A DNA stretch of 64,000 bases from Casuarina equisetifolia (taxonomy: Eukaryota > Streptophyta > Magnoliopsida > Fagales > Casuarinaceae). The stretch is from positions 24,765,884 to 24,829,883 of the forward strand of contig CM052356.1 of NCBI GenBank assembly GCA_028551475.1. The letters are read 5' to 3'. The position numbers were made by a program, and so were the translations under genes. Below are positions 1 to 12,240 of this stretch, piece after piece (positions within the stretch are counted from its first letter, which is position 1; every line of letters begins with the position of its first letter). The notes beneath the pieces were generated by a model. The model was not told where the DNA came from. It made no database searches and saw only the letters and a list, made by a program, of their open reading frames with translations.

Positions 1-699
1 CCCGATGAACACTGCTTTACAAAGGAACGGTATCAATCAACTTTCATTGCCATTGAACTGCATCAATATAGGATCATCTTTAATTTAAGGTGAAGAAAAA
101 GGATTATTGCTTTCTCAAAGCATCAGTTCATAATGCAATGCTGCAAATTCTTAATATAGATAAATACCAGCGACCAAATACAACTATTGGGCAGTTTCAC
201 ATTAGGAGATAGTACCACTTGAATCTAAACTGGGAGATTAGCCTTGTTGCTCATTTCCTTCAACAGAAATCTTGCGTTAGATCGACAAGAATCCTAGCAT
301 ACCAGAGGTTGTACCATGTAAACAATAAGCATGAATTGAATATTTCCAGCAAACATAACCAAATTTTCTATGCAAACGTAATGCACAAAATAGATAAACA
401 GTGGCGCCAGAGTATAGCCAGTTAGAGATCAGAAGCGTAATGAAACAGATCAACTTGACATTCTATAGGAAGAAATAGAACTGACGGCATCATGGGATTA
501 ACTGAAAATCAAAACATTAACAGACCATGCCACATCGTTCCTTTCAACCTAGTCAACATACAACTCTTATTTAACTCTCTTGAGCCCTGAACATGAAGGT
601 TTTTAAGCAGAGAATACACCAGCCTGTCTCCATAAGCTGAAAAACATTATTCTAACCACAATGCTCACAGTTACATTAAAGTTCTCAAAAACCATGGGT
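1..699. other. 3' flank of SDH5, no gene seen
   Basis: AT-rich sequence downstream of the SDH5 stop codon. I see no conserved coding segment or RNA gene here. The first few hundred bases of it probably include the SDH5 3' UTR. Confidence 0.4.
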
Positions 700-2546
700 C
701 TAAGCTCTTTGCTCAACATATGACCCAGATAGTCCTGAAGTTCCAAGAACTGTAATCTGCAATAAAAAAACAAATCATATTAGTATTTATGAGTTAAAAT
801 TTGTTAAGGAGTGCCTACACTAATTGTTTATGATATACATGACAATCCCATATTCTACAGATGCAGAAATAGAAAGCTTTTGAGGCTGATGGATCTTGTA
901 TATTTTCCGCAAAAATTTACCGAGAAGAGGAAAGGGGAAGAGGGTGTCTACAAGTTAAATCAATAGTTATTCTAGAAACAGGTCAAACCTATAGCCAGCG
1001 GTTCTTTGAGTTGATCCAGAAAGTAAAGAGAAAAGTAGTAAAAGTTTGACTCATCAGCAAGGAACTAAACTTCAATATACACAAGTGGACATGAGCTTTC
1101 TTGTTTCTTTTTGTATCGAACTTTGTCAAAACTGACAAAGATACGATTCATCTATGTCACAAATTTCCAACGAAGGCAAATATCACCAAAATAAAGCTTC
1201 TTGTACATACCAAACTGCGAAATAAGTTCCAGGGAGTACGCAAGTCAATAGAATATATCTTAATCAGCTAACTAAATAGTTAAAGTAAACTTCAAAAGGT
1301 AAAGGGGGAAAGTTTTTATTACCTTTCCCCATTCAGAATCAAGGCCACTACATCTCATCTTCAAGTGTATCATCTTTGTCCCCAGTTCTGTCTCTACTTT
1401 CTTCCGCAAATAGGTCTCATCAGGCCCAAATGCATCCAAATAACTAGTGTAGCGATTGTAAACTGTACGAAGTGCATTCACATGCTCATCTGACATGGGC
1501 TTGACATCCTACAGAAAATTTCAACACCTTCAAATTACAATAACTGGACAGGCAGAAGAACAAAAGGTCCCAATTCCCTATACGTATAACAATACCTCAC
1601 CGTCCAGCCCAGTGCAGTCATCAATTTCCATCCTCAAACTATTAAGAATACCACCAAATTCCTCAACTGCTTCAGCTGCACGGAAAACATTTTTCACAAT
1701 CTCCTTGCCAGTTGTGTCATCAGTGCTTTTAGACAAAGCGGTCTTTACATCGTAGATGAGAGATTCGGGTAGCGTATCCCAACTGAAAGCCATCAAATCC
1801 TTGAAAACGTTCTGAAGATCAGGGTCATTTATTTGTGGCATGTCGGTTACACCTTCACTGTAGAATCGTTTGCTTCCTATGCCCATCATAAGACGAGACA
1901 AGCGATCTGCAGGTTCGCAACGTGCGAAATAAGTTCAGAGCATAAAGGACCTCCCAACTATAAAGAACAATCAAATAACAATCTGACTCAGACCAAATAA
2001 TCGCTAAACCCCACATGCGAACCGTGAAGAAATGCCGCTGCTTAAATGTCCACATGTTTAGGGCACACAAGAATCGCCAAGGCAAAATTACTCACATCTC
2101 TTTAGGCTACATAAATATCCCACTGAGCAAGCAACATCACCATCCGATTAAGTGTGCATTCAAGTTAACACAGATTCTTGAACGAGATTGTTCCGAGAAC
2201 AAAATTATGCAAATAAAGTTAAAAGTAAACGGAACCGAAAAGGAATTAGATCCAGTCATATTCCACTAGGGCAAAGATTTGGGAGCCATAAAGATCGATT
2301 TCGGTAAAAAAAAAATGTCATACGTAATACTGATGGGAGTCATCGGATCTATAAGAAATGACGAGAGAACAAAGTACCAGGGAGAAGGCGATCGGAAGGA
2401 GCTGGTAGTGATGGGGACGGGAGACTGAAGAGGCTCCGAGAAGCGCAGTGGCGGCGGCGAAGGAGGCTGTGGCCAACGGCAGCGACCTGATAAGATCTGG
2501 AGGAAAGCAAGCGGCTTAGTGATCTCACAGCCATCGTCTTTTCCAT
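700..2546 (-). CDS. SDH5: Succinate dehydrogenase subunit 5, mitochondrial (complex II)
   Basis: Four exons on the minus strand, in transcript order: 2546-2378, 1906-1596, 1508-1323, 756-700, all with GT-AG junctions; together 240 residues plus stop. SDH5 is a plant-specific accessory subunit of mitochondrial complex II; its exact role in the complex is poorly defined. The N-terminus is rich in Arg, Ser and Leu with no acidic residues after position 2, as expected for a mitochondrial presequence. Conserved family segments are visible: VFRAAEAVEEF in exon 2, YLDAFGPDETYLRKKVE and the MIHLKMRCSGL block in exon 3, and the C-terminal VLGTSGLSGSYVEQRA in exon 4, ending in TAG at 700-702. The length is close to the Arabidopsis family member. 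There are two possible start codons in frame, at 2546 and 2534; both keep the presequence. No frame break is seen. It is transcribed divergently from the carboxylesterases. Confidence 0.9.
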
Positions 2547-2639
2547 TTTGGTTTCGGTCTCTGACGAAGGAAGGAATTGGCTTCAGTGAAGATTCAGGGG
2601 TTTTGGTTGTGGATGGATCATTTGGAAACGAAAACGTAA

Positions 2640-3400
2640 CAGAGACTTAACGGAACTGGATTATTTTCCTTTTATAATTATCGTTATCGTTCTATTCGAC
2701 ATTTACTTATTTTTAGAGAAAAGAAACCAATTTTCTTTCTAAAATTAAATTCTTAAGTTTTGTACAGCTTTCGTATTATTTTCCTATTTTCATGTGTCTA
2801 ATGGGTCATGCAGATACATATCCGAATAAATATTTGAAAAGAAATATAATAAAGATTCTCATTCCAAAGAGTATACAGTAATACTACACATATTATTTAA
2901 AGAAGAAAATATTTGTTGGGTTGGCTTAACGAGTCAAAATAACTTTGGTGAGGGTGGATATCGGTCCGAGGTGCCTTGATATTGACAAATACTTCATTAA
3001 GTAAGTGATACTTATTATTATTATTATTATTATTTATCTTATATCTAATACAGAAGTGTGCAAGTTGGGATATACCTTTAAAAAATTTTTAAAATTAAAA
3101 AAATCTGTCTTGATCACTTTTTCTCTTATTGGGACTGTGCTTTTTTGTCTTTAGGAAAATAAAAAGCAAAAGGGCCTCTATTTTCTCTTCGAACAAGGTC
3201 AAATTGGTGGCTTTATTTTGCATATCCCGACTCTGAATTGTCCAAGGGTAATGCACCAGGTAGGGATCATGGGTCCAGTACCTACTCCGAATTGTCCATA
3301 CTCCAATACAGTTCTTGAGGACAAATCAACCTGGAACTCATCTACAAGCACAAACAAGAGGAGGAGAGGCATCTCAGAGCCTATCGTTTCCTAACTCTTA
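2640..3400. other. Intergenic between SDH5 and first carboxylesterase
   Basis: Shared divergent upstream region of SDH5 (left) and the first carboxylesterase (right). It is AT-rich and holds a short (TTA)n microsatellite at about 3012-3034. No coding segment seen. Confidence 0.4.
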
Positions 3401-3407
3401 GCCATCC

Positions 3408-4382
3408 ATGGAGCCAAGCAAACCAGAGATAGCCATCGAGTTCCCCCAGATGATCCGAGTCTACAAAAACAACCATGTAGAGAGGCTCCAGGGCACTGAT
3501 GTCGTGCCCGCATCAACGGATGAGAGAACCGGTGTCACATCCAAAGACGTAATAATAAGCTCGGAACCTAATATCTCAGCGCGCCTTTTCCTCCCTAAGC
3601 TCACCAACCCAAGCCAAAAGCTCCCTCTGCTTGTCTACTTCCATGGAGGCGGCTTCTGCGTCTCGTCCCCATTCACTTCCAAGTACCACAATTACCTGAA
3701 CGCTCTTGTGGCCGAAGCCAACGTGGTTGCAGTCTCTGTGAACTACAGGAAAGCCCCTGAACATCCTCTTCCAGCGGCGTACGAGGACGCCTGGACTGCC
3801 CTAAAATGGGTTGTCAGTCATTGTAGCAACGATGGGCCTGATGCTTGGTTGAATGGGCATGCAGATTTTGAGAGGGTGTTCTTGGCTGGGGAGAGTGCTG
3901 GCGCCAATATTGCTCATAACTTGGCCATGTTAGCTGGAGAGCACGAACTTGGGCTGAACCCTGGCCTTCTTGGAGTTGCTCTGGTCCACCCGTTTTTCTG
4001 GGGATCGGATCCTATTGGGTCTGAGGCTCTGGTGCCGGGTATGAAGGAAATTGTGGATATGCTCTGGCCTTTTGTGTGCCCCTCTGCACCGAACAACGAC
4101 GACCCAAGGGTCAACCCGGTAGCGGAGGATGCGCCTAGCTTGGTGGGGCTGAACTGCAGGAGGGTTTTGGTGTGTGTGGCAGAGAACGATGTGTTGAAGG
4201 ATAGAGGATGGCTTTATTTCGAGGCGTTGGGCAAGAGCGGGTGGATGGGCGTGGTGGAGATGGAAGAGACGGAAGGGGAGGGGCATGGGTTTCATTTGAC
4301 CGACTTGGAGAATCAGAAAGCGAAGGACTTGATCAAAACACTGGCCGATTTCTTCAACAGGGGCATGCCTCCACTGATCTGA
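3408..4382 (+). CDS. Carboxylesterase, plant class I CXE / HID-like, copy 1
   Basis: Single-exon gene of 324 aa with an ATG in good context (ccATGG). It belongs to the plant alpha/beta-hydrolase group that includes carboxylesterases CXE, 2-hydroxyisoflavanone dehydratase and the GID1 receptors. Visible landmarks: HGGGF oxyanion-hole motif at residues 79-83, the nucleophile elbow GESAG at 161-165 with Ser163, Asp261 in the ENDVL segment and His293 in EGHGFH, which form a complete triad. Soybean HIDH uses Thr at the nucleophile position; the Ser here favours a plain carboxylesterase. GID1 proteins lack the catalytic His, so this is not a GID1. No signal peptide is evident, so it is probably cytosolic. 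The next gene, 1.1 kb downstream on the same strand, is a paralogue. The natural substrate cannot be told from sequence. Confidence 0.88.
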   Translation: MEPSKPEIAIEFPQMIRVYKNNHVERLQGTDVVPASTDERTGVTSKDVIISSEPNISARLFLPKLTNPSQKLPLLVYFHGGGFCVSSPFTSKYHNYLNALVAEANVVAVSVNYRKAPEHPLPAAYEDAWTALKWVVSHCSNDGPDAWLNGHADFERVFLAGESAGANIAHNLAMLAGEHELGLNPGLLGVALVHPFFWGSDPIGSEALVPGMKEIVDMLWPFVCPSAPNNDDPRVNPVAEDAPSLVGLNCRRVLVCVAENDVLKDRGWLYFEALGKSGWMGVVEMEETEGEGHGFHLTDLENQKAKDLIKTLADFFNRGMPPLI

Positions 4383-5513
4383 TTGTGGGTTCTTGCTGTA
4401 ATTTCCTGAGATTCCTTTTCGTGTGTTTTAATCAACTATGCCTCTTTGACACTAAGCTTTTTCTTTAGCTTTATCCCCTTTCTTTAGCAAATGACATGTA
4501 AAAGTCTCATCAAGCATAATCTGGGGATGGCTTTTCAATAACGAATAAGCTCTAGGTGCGTGGCTTGAAGAGTTATAGCGGTGCAAGCTGATGCCATGAG
4601 AGCTTTAGGCTTGGGCCAAATATTGGAACATTTATGCCCTGAATTGTCTCGTACTTGTACAGGGGTTTTTTCTTTTTGGTTTCACGCGTGTCCAGAATAT
4701 AGAGGATGCTGGCGTTTCCAGTGGAGATGTGCTGCTTACGGCTCTCTTCTCATTTTATTGTTTGAATCATTCGGCTTTTGCCTTACAAAGTTATTGTTTA
4801 ATCTTTTAAAGCTTTTGGAATTCTTGCACGCATGTATCAAGGATTCGGGTTATATAATACAACCTTGGCCGGCAATTGAAGCAAGATGCCTGCTCAAAGC
4901 AGGATTCATGGGTTCATTATTGCCATGCAAGGCACGATACTCGCAACTTATTCTTTATTTTTGTGGACAGCATTGGGTAATGTGTCGACCGTACAACCTT
5001 ATGTTTCCTATAGAGCCTTTTCTGTTATTTCCTTCTGGGTTCTTCCGAGCTGCAAGCACTGTAACTGTTACATCTCCGTTGGCTTTGGTGGTTGAGGCGC
5101 CGCTATCACGTCAAATTTGAAGTTTTGGATGACTTACATGTTGGAAGACCCCTTCTATTTATATTTTTATGGTTATTGGAATTCCCCGTTACCTAATATT
5201 TCCTTCAAAGGAATTGAGATTGGTCCTTGACGGTTGAGAGAATTTTCATATAAAGAGGAAGATGGTAGTGTTTAAGGGCCCCACCTACTGGGAAGTGAGA
5301 AAAAAAAAAAGACTTTCCTCTCGTTTTCCCACTTGCAAACCTTTGAATAAAATGCCACCCATTGTCGGTCTTAAAGAAGGGTGCTGACTTTTTCCTGTTA
5401 CTCCTTATTATAAAGTGTCGCAAGAGCTGCCTCGCCTTGCCCATCCCATCTTTTTCTCGATCTCTGTCTCTGTTTTTCTCTCCGTAAGCAAAGTGTGTAC
5501 ACACACAACCCCA
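4383..5513. other. Intergenic between the two carboxylesterases
   Basis: 3' flank of the first esterase and promoter/5' UTR of the second. A 179-codon open stretch (4581-5120) has low-complexity hydrophobic content and no family resemblance, so I do not call it a gene. Just upstream of the second ATG the transcript strand is CT-rich (about 5445-5485), typical of a plant 5' leader. Confidence 0.4.
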
Positions 5514-6491
5514 ATGGATCCAAGTAAGCCAGAGGTAGCCATTGAGGTTTTTCCCTACCTCAGAGAATACAAAGATGGAACCGTGGAAAGGCTTGGAGGG
5601 ACCCTAGTCGCCCCGGCAGGCCTGGATCCTCAAACGGGTGTTGAATCCAAGGATAGGGTCATCATACCAGAAACCGGTGTCTCGGCCAGGATTTACCGTC
5701 CCAATTTACCCAACAACAGTGGTCAAAAGCTTCCACTCGTTCTTTACCTTCATGGTGGAGCTTTTTGCATATCATCCGTTGCTGATCCTCTCTACCACAA
5801 CAGTCTCATCATGCTAGTCGCTGCTGCTAACACCATCGTTGTCTCGGTAGACTACCGGAGAGCCCCCGAGTATCCTCTCCCGGTGGCCTATGAGGACGCC
5901 TGGGCTGCACTTCAGTGGGTGGCTTCCCAATCTCTGGGGGATAATCGCCGTGACCAGGAGCCTTGGCTCAAGGACCACGTCGATTTCGGGAAGGTGTTCT
6001 TGGTAGGAGACAGTTGCGGTGCTAATATGGCACATCACATGGCCCTGAAGGCTACGAACTCGGATCTGACTGGAAATCTAAAGCTTCTTGGCATTGGTCA
6101 AATCAATCCCTACTTCTGGGGAGAAGAGCCAATTGGTCTGGAGATTACAGACCCAGTGAGAAAAGCGATGGTGGACAACTGGTGGCGCTATGTCTGTCCA
6201 TCCGGCAAAGGTGGTGATGATCCACTTATTAACCCCTTTGTAGATGGATCCCCTAGCCTTGACAACTTGGCCTGCCGTAAGGTCTTTGTTGCCGTCTCCG
6301 AGAAAGACATCTTGAGGGATAGAGGAAGGCTTTACTACGAAAAGTTAGTGAACAGCGGATGGACGGGAAAAGCAGAGATGTTGGAGACGGCAGGTGAAGA
6401 TCATGTCTTCCACATCTTCGATCCCACTTGCGAAAAAGCGAAGAGTTTGATTAAACGCTTGGCTTCCTTCATCAACGAAGGTGATCTTTAG
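5514..6491 (+). CDS. Carboxylesterase, plant class I CXE / HID-like, copy 2
   Basis: Single-exon gene of 325 aa. The frame is open 99 bases further upstream to 5415, but the start at 5514 (MDPSKPE) matches the MEPSKPE start of the tandem neighbour and is chosen. Same fold and family as copy 1. The oxyanion motif is HGGAF at 80-84 instead of HGGGF. The nucleophile elbow is GDSCG at 165-169, with Ser167 followed by Cys instead of the usual Ala. Asp265 (SEKDIL) and His297 (EDHVFH) complete the triad, so catalysis is probably retained. The two copies share layout and many blocks (YEDAW, DVDFGKVFL-like, RDRG) yet differ clearly, so the duplication is not recent. Substrate is unknown. Confidence 0.88.
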   Translation: MDPSKPEVAIEVFPYLREYKDGTVERLGGTLVAPAGLDPQTGVESKDRVIIPETGVSARIYRPNLPNNSGQKLPLVLYLHGGAFCISSVADPLYHNSLIMLVAAANTIVVSVDYRRAPEYPLPVAYEDAWAALQWVASQSLGDNRRDQEPWLKDHVDFGKVFLVGDSCGANMAHHMALKATNSDLTGNLKLLGIGQINPYFWGEEPIGLEITDPVRKAMVDNWWRYVCPSGKGGDDPLINPFVDGSPSLDNLACRKVFVAVSEKDILRDRGRLYYEKLVNSGWTGKAEMLETAGEDHVFHIFDPTCEKAKSLIKRLASFINEGDL

Positions 6492-7910
6492 CTTCATATG
6501 TAATTCATGAAAAATCAGGATTGGAAAGTGTGCTGAAGTAAGTTTGGAAAACGTCGCCGTCGGTGATTTGCGTAGTTAATAACTGAGAGAAATAAAAGGC
6601 TACACCTTTCCTGGTGGGTCTCAAATCTTGCTTGCACGGGTTCTCATTTTCATGTCGTGATTCGCCATTGATGTCCTTCTCTTTCACCTGTGATAAGATT
6701 ATTATCTAATCTATTTCTTCCTGAGCATGTTCCAGTATTACCCTTCAAACGTTGACTAAATGGACTGGATCACGAGGTGGCTGAATAAATATCTCTGTCC
6801 ACTGCTTTCTCCAAGTCCATGTTCATGTCCACCTCCCGCAAACCGAGAAAATTATGCCGAAGATAATTGTGTTTGTAAATAATATAAGTTTATGTCGATG
6901 GCTCTATGTTTTCTTCCCTCTGTCCAATTGCAAAGGTGCTGTTGATTTTGTCAAAGCTGTAGTTTGTCAAACTAATCGATATATTAAAAAGAACACCGAC
7001 CAAGATCCACCAATCACTGCGTTAGCGGATCTGTAGGTGCGCGGCTTCCACGAAAACTTCAACTCTTTGCGATGTTTATGGCTACTGTATTCCCGTTCTT
7101 CCACGTGCTGGAACCAGAGCTGTGAACAGGCTCCTTTTTGGTCGTTTCCGTATTAGAGAGTTGCTTTCACTATAAATAAGCTACAACTTACATTGACCAA
7201 GCTACAACTCTATTTATCTTATTGCAATTTCTGCATGGATCAAACAAGATTCCCCCCCACTTCAATTTCATCCACTGCCTTCTGATCATGCCCCTTCAGT
7301 TTTATTGCAAGGGTCGAGTCTAGGCTTTTATCTTAGAAGAAAAAGTGTAGCTGCCTGAGGTCTTTGTGATTAATAGTCATAACTTTAGTCAATTTCCAAC
7401 TCGAAAGTCTAATATCATGAATCACGTCTTACCAGAACGTGGACAAAAGAAACTCAGAAAGCAACATTGTTATCTTCACGCGAAGGAAAAAACAAAAGAA
7501 AACGATTTAAAGATTAACAAATTTTCATGAAAGACTCGGTCTCCTTGTTTTGGTTCTGAATATCAACAGAATAATTAGGTAGAAGACAAAGCACTCTGGT
7601 CTGGAGTTTTCGGGTTATAAAAAAAACAGAGTATTCAGGTTAAATACTGGGTTTGGTGGAACAGTAGACCAGAAAATGGACCAAAAATCAGACCAAGTTG
7701 ACAATGCGTAATAATTAATCCCCTTGACAACTAGTCATTCCAATTATTTGTAGAGTTCTGACCAAATATGTTAGCGTCACAATCTTTAGTTTCATAGTCT
7801 ATCAGAACAAAATACACTTGAGTGATGTGTTTTCCTAATCAGCCTATTCGGGTTTTAAAATTATTGAGGCCGTTTCAGAAATCAATCCCGATTAATTGCC
7901 TGTGGGTGAT
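6492..7910. other. Intergenic, nothing recognised
   Basis: AT-rich sequence between the second carboxylesterase and the PLP pseudogene. I see no conserved coding segment, RNA gene or clear repeat in it. Confidence 0.35.
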
Positions 7911-8962
7911 GGAGGAGTCCATTATGATACTTGTTTTGTATGATCTTTTACATGAGCTTTTCTTAGAGGCGCCTCTTAACTTTAAGTTACAAGCTTTCTC
8001 CAATGGATTCCGTCGGTGAGTTATGGGAGGCAAATCGTCGCTCACGTTTGGTGTGTCTGTTCCCGTGGGGAATGGCCATCCAATTTAATGGGGGTCGCTC
8101 GGAAGCACCATTGGCCTCGTCACTGACATGCTAGCTGCTTCAAATGAAGAAAAATGGCCTTTCCTTTGCTGCAACAGATCTCAAGGCCTTCCAGCTCTGT
8201 CGCTGGCCAAAATTCTTCCGACGGGACAAGTAAATAATGATGATGACTATCAACAGTTTGTATGTCGCTAATTTTATGATGTTTGTTATTAGCACCATCT
8301 CCATCATAACATTAACATGGTCTACTATATAATATTTATTTGTTTCTTGAGCTGCAGGTTTCAATTTGCTGAGATGATAAATAAAAGCAATCCAGTTCAT
8401 TTTCCTCTATAATTGTACGGATTCATTTTTAAACAGAATCACTTAACAAATCCATTAACTAATTTGGAAATAATTTCTCGAACAAACTAATCTAAACACT
8501 ATCACTTTTACTCCACCCCAGGGTAATAACAACAAAAAAATGACTAACCTTAAAACCCATAAATAATCAAGACAATTATAAAACCATTACATTATAAAAA
8601 TCGAAAAACAACTTGGCAGTAAAAAAGAAAAGCTTAATCTCGATAAAGGGAGACTTAAACCTTAAAAGAAAAACCAGTTTGTATATTCATCAAACTGTCC
8701 TTGTACACGTTCGTTCTCCTTCTTAAATAACACACCAAACAATGATGAAAGCCCAGGGAAAACGCCAAATCAAACTGACAATGAAAATCTAAGGAACACA
8801 CCTAAACATTAAGGAAAACACGGGGAACTTAAATACTCTTTGAGCCCCAGGCTCTTCCAAAAGATCCGGCTAGTTATTGGGTGCATACGGCCTAACATCG
8901 TCTAGGTGGGTGAGTAAACGCACAAAAGTCCCAAACAGTGAAGGGTTCTATCACCCACGTTT

Positions 8963-9734
8963 TGAAAAAGAAGCTTCTCAATCATCTCCGAACTTAGAAA
9001 TGCTTGCTGGACAGAGAACAAGTGCCTAGGCCTTACATGCAGCAGTTCATCGTGCCAAAGGCCAGCTGACAGAACAGACCACTTACCCAGGCTTTGGACA
9101 CGTCAGGCGTGGAGATCATTGCCTTTACAATGGTGTCCCACCTAACATAGTAGGTGTTGCTTCTCGAACTACTGTGCTGTCCGCTCTTGATGCACCTGCT
9201 GAATCGTGGTCTGCTCAAGCATCTACACAAGTGACACATGGATGCTCTCCACCTCAGCTACAATCACAGGCAGTTCACATGCAAACACACGGAGCACACA
9301 ATTCACAGCATAACATTGGAAAGCAACCATCAAGTGACATGAAGTGTTGTTATACTATTGGCACCGTCAAGACAGCGTTTGCAAACTACAAGAGGAAAGG
9401 AAGTGACAAGGATGACACATCATATGAAAGCCAAGACAAAGCAGACAATCCTTCCAGCCCCAATCAGCAAGTCATGTGCCATGGAAGTCCTAGCGTAAAG
9501 TATTGGGAAGCCAGCAAGAAAGCAAAAGGAAGTCAGGACAGAGACACGTTATTTATTTTCCTTTAGAGTCAAGAAGTAAACTTCCATGCAAATACGTGGG
9601 AATAATAAGTGGGTTGAAACACCTATAAATAGGTGTGGCTTGCCTATGAGAAAAAAAAAGCCTTTATGTTCTGTAATCGTGCAGTCTTGCAATACAATAT
9701 CTTCCGTATTTTGCTAAAACTCTAATTTTCTTCT
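8963..9734 (+). repeat. 5' LTR of copia element
   Basis: Begins TG. It contains a TATA box (TATAAATA, 9624-9631) inside a 16-bp palindrome. An open frame runs from 9030 to 9566, aligned with the pol frame of the 3' LTR copy; the in-frame TAG at 9027-9029 is CAG in the 3' LTR. The end is set where the two LTRs diverge, uncertain by 1-2 bases. Confidence 0.88.
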
Positions 9735-9796
9735 TGACATTAGAGAGGTTTCGATCCACCACACTATTCACTTTCCACTTCTCTCTCATTATCTCC

Positions 9797-10760
9797 ATGG
9801 CTTCGTCTTCCGCCACACCCGTCCTTTTTCCTTTCCCAAACACTGTCAATATCAGCAACTTTGTCACCATCAAACTCACGGAAGGAAATTACCTTCCATG
9901 GATAACTCAAATCAAGTCACTCACCCAAACCTAAAAACTCACTGGTTTCCTCACCGGTGACACTCCTTGTCCTCCTTCCACTCACTCTGTTGATGACAAG
10001 GAAGTACCAAACCCTACTTATGATGCATGGACACAAAGCAATGCGCTGGTAAAGTCATAAATTATCAGCATGCTTTTCGAGGAAGCTCTTGGCCATATTT
10101 TTGAGCTTAAATCATCAGCTTAAGTATGGAATGCTTTTGCGAACCATTTCGCCTAGCGAACTGAAGCTCGCGAATTTGATCTCCTTTCACAGTTGCATAA
10201 TCTTCACAAAGAGAGGAAGAACCTCTCCACCTTTTTGGCTGACTTCAAACGTCTTCTGAATCAACTAAGCTCAATTAGAAAGCCCCTGTCCGAGCTCTCC
10301 AAAACCTTCTGCCTCCTTGAAAGCCTTGGTCAAGAATATGAGGCCTTCAAAATGGCAATGTTTCGACCACCCATTCCTTAGTTCAGCGAAGTAGTGTCAT
10401 AGCTACAAGCCTTTGAGTCCCGACTAAGCAGATACTCAGCTAGATCTGCCATCACCCCTAATGAGAATATGGCCTTCTCGGCCCAACGTAACAATCGTGG
10501 GGGCCGTAGCACCACACGAGGAAGGGCCTCTTCAACCTTTAGCTCTTAGGGACGAGGTTTTAGTCCTCAGCTCAGAATCCTCGTACCTCCAACAAACCTA
10601 ACTCCCCTAACACCATGGAAAAATCAGGTAATCCTTTCACTCTTGACAATTGCCCTCTAACTTCATGCCAGATTTGTGGAAAAAAGGGACATGTAGCACT
10701 CAAATGTTGGAGAAGGTTTGACCACTCGTTTCAAACCCTTGAGATCCCTAAAGCTTTGAC
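9797..10760 (+). pseudogene. copia gag remnant with CCHC zinc knuckle
   Basis: Starts at ATG 9797 with a typical copia gag opening (NFVTIKLTEGNYLPW). It continues through several stops and ends with a zinc knuckle CQICGKKGHVALKC (C-x2-C-x4-H-x4-C) near 10660-10705. Gag would form the virus-like particle and bind template RNA. Stops at, for example, 9932-9934 and about 10055 show that it is dead. Confidence 0.8.
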
Positions 10761-12240
10761 AGCTTTTCAAGTTACTGAGACTCCAAACACTAAATGGGTT
10801 ATTGATTCAGGAGCCTCCTTTCACATCACTGAATCTGCAAGTAACCTACAAAAATCTCATCCTTATTTTGGTTTGGATAGTATCATAGTTGGCAACAGAA
10901 AATCATTGCCAATCTCTCACACTAGTTCAACTACCATTGTAAATGGTAAGATTGAACTAAAATTAGTATTGGTCTCACCTTACATAACATGAAACCTTAT
11001 GTTGATTTCCAAATTGACTGATGATATTCCTTGTTTGGTTGTGTTTGACCGTCATTCTTTTGTTGTTAAGGACCTGATCACTCAGGAAACCTGCTTAAGG
11101 GACATAGGCAAGGGGATCTATACATGTTGCCCATGGAAAACACTCAAGCCCTCTTCTCTATACACTAGCGGAGAACGGATGGTGGCACGTGGCACCAAAG
11201 ACTGGGTCATTCAAGTTTTCAGCTTCTAAAATCCCTCCAAAACCATAAACTCATAGAAGTTCATGGTGACATACCTTCTGTTTGCACCGTTTGCTTACTT
11301 AGCAAAAGTCATGCTCTACCCTTTTCATCTTTAACTCATTGGTCACAAACACCACTGGAGAAAATTCACAGCGATCTTTGGGGACCATCCTCTACACCTT
11401 CTTGCCAAGGTTTCTCTTATTATGTTGTTTTGGTCAATGATTGTACCCGTTTTACATGGTTTTATCTAATAAAGAAGAAATATGACTTTTGTGGAATCTT
11501 TAAAACTTTTCATATAATGGTGGAAAAAAAATTCGGTTCTAATATAAAAATCCTATAGTCAGATACCGGAGGTGAATATACCAGTAATGAACTTGAATTT
11601 TATCTGAGAAGTTATGGAATACTTTAACAATTTCATGCCTTTATATGCCATAGCAAAATGGAACTGCTGAGCGTAAGCACCGACACATAACTGAATTAGG
11701 AAGATCCATGCTTCTTCAAGCTTCAATGCCTAAGAAATTATGGGTTGATTCATTCTCCACGGTAGTCTACTTGATTAATAGACTACCGTCCACTACTTTT
11801 GACAAACAAAAAAGCCCTTATGAAGCTCTGTATCATCGGACACCTGATTATGGTATGCTAAGGGTCTTTGGAACCCAATGCTTCCCTTGTTTGCGTACCA
11901 CTATCACGGATAAGCTGTCTACCAAATCACTTGCCTATATTTTCTTAAGCTATAGTGCAAAGCATAAAGGCTACAGATGCTATCATCATGACACAGGTAA
12001 ACTTTTTATCTCACGTCACGTAATCTTTAATGAAGGTATCTTCCCCTTCTCAGGTAATGATACCCAAAGTTCATCGTCATCTCAGAAAGAATGGGAATGT
12101 CCCTATCAAAATCCCATGTCACCAAGGGAGCATCCTCTTGTTACAACACCATGCTCCCAACCTGTGCCGAACCAACATATACCTCACCAACCTCACTCCT
12201 CGGTTGTTACTGAACCCGTAAACTCTTCAGATCAACTGTT
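10760..12240 (+). pseudogene. copia pol, protease and integrase part, decayed
   Basis: The aspartic protease motif WVIDSGAS lies near 10795-10820. Integrase core pieces follow: HSDLWGPS near 11368, a SDTGGEYTS-like block near 11560 and a QNGTAERKHRH-like block near 11655, then PKKLWVDSF and the post-core region to about 12240. Multiple stops interrupt the frame. Protease would cut the polyprotein; integrase would insert the cDNA. The pol region is then broken by the nested insertion at 12241. Confidence 0.8.

Noticed and set aside
3930..4295. 121-codon minus-strand frame
   Set aside because: Antisense shadow of the first carboxylesterase coding sequence.
4581..5120. 179-codon open frame between the carboxylesterases
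   Set aside because: Hydrophobic low-complexity composition, no family resemblance, and no splice or start context. A leader or UTR explanation is sufficient.
3408..6491. GID1 gibberellin receptors
   Set aside because: Both proteins keep the catalytic His (His293 and His297), which GID1 receptors have lost, and lack the GID1 N-terminal lid sequence.
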